Source: Maricaulis sp. (GTDB lineage: Bacteria > Pseudomonadota > Alphaproteobacteria > Caulobacterales > Maricaulaceae). Taken from it: a stretch of 7,614 bases of DNA. The stretch is taken from the NCBI GenBank assembly GCA_002694345.1, contig NZLV01000051.1:1-7614 (forward strand), in the 5' to 3' direction. The notes under the pieces were generated by a model. That model saw only the letters and a list, made by a program, of their open reading frames with translations, made no database searches and had not been told where the DNA came from. The translations under genes were made by a program, and so were the position numbers. Of this stretch, positions 5,947-7,614 are shown piece by piece (position 1 is the first letter of the stretch; the number at the start of each line of letters is the position of its first letter).

Positions 5947-6621
5947 TCAGAGCCAGGACGTGATGTCGCTCAGCGATTTCTTGATCAGCGCATGTTCCGG
6001 CACGGTGGCATCCTTGGCCGGATAACCGCCGACGATCAGCATGTAAGGCTTCTCATCGACCGGACGCTCGCAGACCTCATTGAGGAAGCGCATCGGATTG
6101 GGCGTGTGGGTCAGGGTGACCAGACCGGCCTCGTGCAGGGCTGCCAGCAGGAAGCCGCAAGCGATCCCGACGCTTTCATTGATGTAGTAATTCTTCTTGG
6201 ACTGGCCGGCCTTCTCGCCCCCGCGCTTCTGGGCGAAAACGGCAATCAGGACAGGCGCATGCTCCAGGAAGGGCTTGTTGGCATCCGTGCCCAGCGGCGC
6301 CAGGGCTTCCAGCCATTCATCCGACGCCTTGCCAGCATAGAAGGCCCGCTCTTCGGTCTCGGCGGCCTCGCGCAGGGCCTTGCGCTTGGCCGGGTCCTGG
6401 ATGATGGCGAAATGCCAGGGCTGGTGATTGGCACCGGACGGGGCCGAACCAGCCGCCAGAATGGCCTGTTCGATGATGGACTTGTCGACCGGCCTGTCAT
6501 CGAAATCGCGCACGGTTCGGCGGCGGCGCAGATTCTCGGAGAATTCCGTCACCCGCGCCGACATTTCTGCCGGCGCGTATTCGATGAACCCTTCCAGCGG
6601 GACGCGCTTTTCGGGCGGCAT
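5947..6621 (-). CDS. Flavin (FMN) nitroreductase-superfamily protein resembling iodotyrosine deiodinase
   Basis: A 224-residue NAD(P)H/FMN-type flavoprotein. Counting from the ATG at 6621-6619: RRRRTVRDF (33-41, phosphate/FMN contact region), AGSAPSGANHQPWHF (57-71), ESVGIACGFLLAALHEAGL (149-167) and TLTHTPNPM (169-177). This layout is closer to iodotyrosine deiodinase (IYD) than to classic NfsB nitroreductases. The lid residues that hold the halotyrosine zwitterion in mammalian IYD (Glu157, Tyr161, Lys182, from memory) align without gaps to E91, Y95 and K116, and Thr239, which contacts flavin N5, aligns to T173. The C-terminal VGGYPAKDATVP also matches IYD. Reductive dehalogenation of halotyrosine is therefore plausible but unproven; generic nitroreductase or ene-type activity is possible. 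An ATG is preferred over the TTG two codons upstream because GGAG (6631-6628) lies 6 nt before it. The gene begins 2 bp after the tdh stop, so the two are co-transcribed. Confidence 0.83.
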   Translation of the reverse strand: MPPEKRVPLEGFIEYAPAEMSARVTEFSENLRRRRTVRDFDDRPVDKSIIEQAILAAGSAPSGANHQPWHFAIIQDPAKRKALREAAETEERAFYAGKASDEWLEALAPLGTDANKPFLEHAPVLIAVFAQKRGGEKAGQSKKNYYINESVGIACGFLLAALHEAGLVTLTHTPNPMRFLNEVCERPVDEKPYMLIVGGYPAKDATVPEHALIKKSLSDITSWL

Positions 6622-6623
6622 GA

Positions 6624-7614
6624 TCAACTCCAGTCCAGCACGACCTTGCCGGATTTGCCCGAGCGCATGGCCTCGAAACCCTTGGCGAATTCATCGGCCT
6701 TGTAGTGGTGGGTGATGATGCGCGAGACATCCAGACCGCTCTCCAGCATGGCAATCATCTTGTACCAGGTCTCGAACATCTCCCGGCCATAGACGCCCTT
6801 CAGCGTGATCGCCTTGAGGACAAGCTGGCCGAAATCCACCTCGATCGGCTTGGAGGGCAGGCCCAGCATCGCGATCTTCCCACCCATCACCATATTGTCG
6901 AGCATGGAGCCGAAGGCCATCGGCGCACCGGACATTTCCAGCCCGACATCAAAGCCTTCCGTCATTTTCAGCTCGGCGCGGACATCGTGCAGGTCTTCCT
7001 TGGAGACATCCACGGTGCGGATGTTCGGGGCGACCTGGCTGGCCAGGTGGAGACGGTGGGTGTTGATATCGGTCAGCACGACATGGCGGGCGCCGACATG
7101 GCGGGCGATCGCGGCAGCCATGATGCCGATCGGACCGGCGCCGGTGATCAGGACATCCTCGCCGATCAGGTCGAATTGCAGCGCCGTATGCACGGCATTG
7201 CCGAGCGGATCGAGGATCGCGCCCAATTCATCCGATACTTCAGGCGGCAGCGGTACGACGTTGAAAGCCGGGAGTTTCATGTATTCCGCGAAGGCGCCGG
7301 GAATGTTCACACCCACACCCATTGTGTCGGGGTCCAGGTGGAAGCGCCCGGCCCGTGCGGCGCGGCTCGTCGCGCCGACGACATGGCCTTCACCGGAGAC
7401 GCGCTGGCCGACTTTCACTCGGGTGACATTGCCGCCCACCTCGACGATCTCGCCGGAATATTCATGGCCGACCACCATGGGCGTCGGGACGTTTTTCGCG
7501 GCCCAGTCATCCCAATTGTAGATATGGATGTCGGTGCCGCAGATGGCGGTCTTGCGGATACGGATAAGCACATCGTCCGGACCGATTTTCGGCGCGTCGA
7601 CATCCTCCATCCAG
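6624..7614 (-). CDS. tdh: L-threonine 3-dehydrogenase, 5' end outside the window
   Basis: A zinc-dependent medium-chain dehydrogenase that oxidises L-threonine with NAD+ to 2-amino-3-oxobutyrate. That product is normally split by Kbl to glycine and acetyl-CoA. The visible protein aligns without gaps to E. coli Tdh over the first 170 or so residues, with an offset of 14. The codon before the first Met is Trp, as in E. coli (W14-M15), so the true start lies about 14 codons beyond the right edge. Counting from the visible Met: catalytic zinc ligands C24, H49 and E50 (E. coli C38, H63, E64), the specificity histidine H76 (H90), the NAD-binding GAGPIGIMAA (157-166) and YGREMFETWYKM (274-285) are all present. 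The four structural-zinc cysteines (E. coli C93, C96, C99, C107) are replaced by G79, S82, A85 and D93. The stop lies 2 bp before the deiodinase-like start. A kbl gene may lie just outside the window. Confidence 0.95.
   Translation of the reverse strand, partial: WMEDVDAPKIGPDDVLIRIRKTAICGTDIHIYNWDDWAAKNVPTPMVVGHEYSGEIVEVGGNVTRVKVGQRVSGEGHVVGATSRAARAGRFHLDPDTMGVGVNIPGAFAEYMKLPAFNVVPLPPEVSDELGAILDPLGNAVHTALQFDLIGEDVLITGAGPIGIMAAAIARHVGARHVVLTDINTHRLHLASQVAPNIRTVDVSKEDLHDVRAELKMTEGFDVGLEMSGAPMAFGSMLDNMVMGGKIAMLGLPSKPIEVDFGQLVLKAITLKGVYGREMFETWYKMIAMLESGLDVSRIITHHYKADEFAKGFEAMRSGKSGKVVLDWS
6628..6631 (-). promoter_or_regulatory. Ribosome binding site of the deiodinase-like gene, inside the end of tdh
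   Basis: GGAG on the minus strand lies 6 nt before the ATG at 6621 and within the last codons of tdh. It is directly adjacent to the alternative TTG at 6627, which is too close for that codon to be used. This decides the start and indicates translational coupling to tdh. Confidence 0.7.

Noticed and set aside
5941..6705. A 254-codon plus-strand frame opposite the deiodinase-like gene
   Set aside because: It starts right after the terminator of the hydrolase and has no motifs, while the minus-strand frame encodes a complete flavoprotein.
1..7614. CRISPR arrays, insertion sequences, tRNA genes, toxin-antitoxin pairs or a defence island
   Set aside because: I saw no regularly spaced repeats, transposase motifs, terminal inverted repeats with target duplications, or cloverleaf-like sequence. 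Only the single superinfection-immunity-family gene hints at phage interaction.

Overview
The window looks like chromosomal DNA of a GC-rich, probably marine or aquatic alphaproteobacterium. Codon use is strongly GC-biased, the proteins read like those of Caulobacterales/Maricaulales/Rhodobacterales-type bacteria, and the genes are typical of a heterotroph that uses fatty acids and amino acids. The taxon is an inference from protein style only; there is no rRNA, tRNA or other marker gene. I see no mobile element, CRISPR array, phage structural gene or composition break.

Layout: (1) Positions 1-633 (+) hold the 3' part of a gene whose product matches the NDP-hexose 2,3-dehydratase (EvaA-like) family, so a deoxysugar or surface-glycan locus probably lies to the left. 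(2) It converges, with a 4-bp CTAG overlap, on a PLP-dependent threonine/serine dehydratase-like gene (630-1622, -). (3) A 182-bp divergent spacer separates that from a fatty-acyl-CoA ligase of the AlkK/DmdB type (1805-3448, +), which ends in a strong intrinsic terminator. (4) A small two-helix membrane protein of the superinfection-immunity family (3615-3821, +) sits alone between two terminators and has a 15-bp palindrome in its leader. (5) A 334-bp spacer (3822-4155) carries a terminator, a 37-bp imperfect inverted repeat and two short GC hairpins. It precedes a secreted alpha/beta hydrolase (4156-5889, +) with a duplicated N-terminal beta-rich domain. (6) On the minus strand, entering from the right edge, are L-threonine 3-dehydrogenase (tdh, truncated by the window) and, 2 bp downstream, a flavoprotein of the nitroreductase superfamily that resembles iodotyrosine deiodinase.

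The clearest links between genes are these. tdh and the deiodinase-like gene form a tightly coupled operon. Two different threonine-degrading activities, a dehydratase and a dehydrogenase, lie within 6 kb. The acyl-CoA ligase, the small membrane protein and the hydrolase each appear to be single transcription units.

The observations most worth following up are the loss of all four structural-zinc cysteines in Tdh with the catalytic zinc ligands intact, the exact spacing of the Glu-Tyr-Lys halotyrosine lid triad in the flavoprotein, and the inverted repeats upstream of the two plus-strand genes in the middle of the window. I found no convincing sign of a wholly new multi-gene system.
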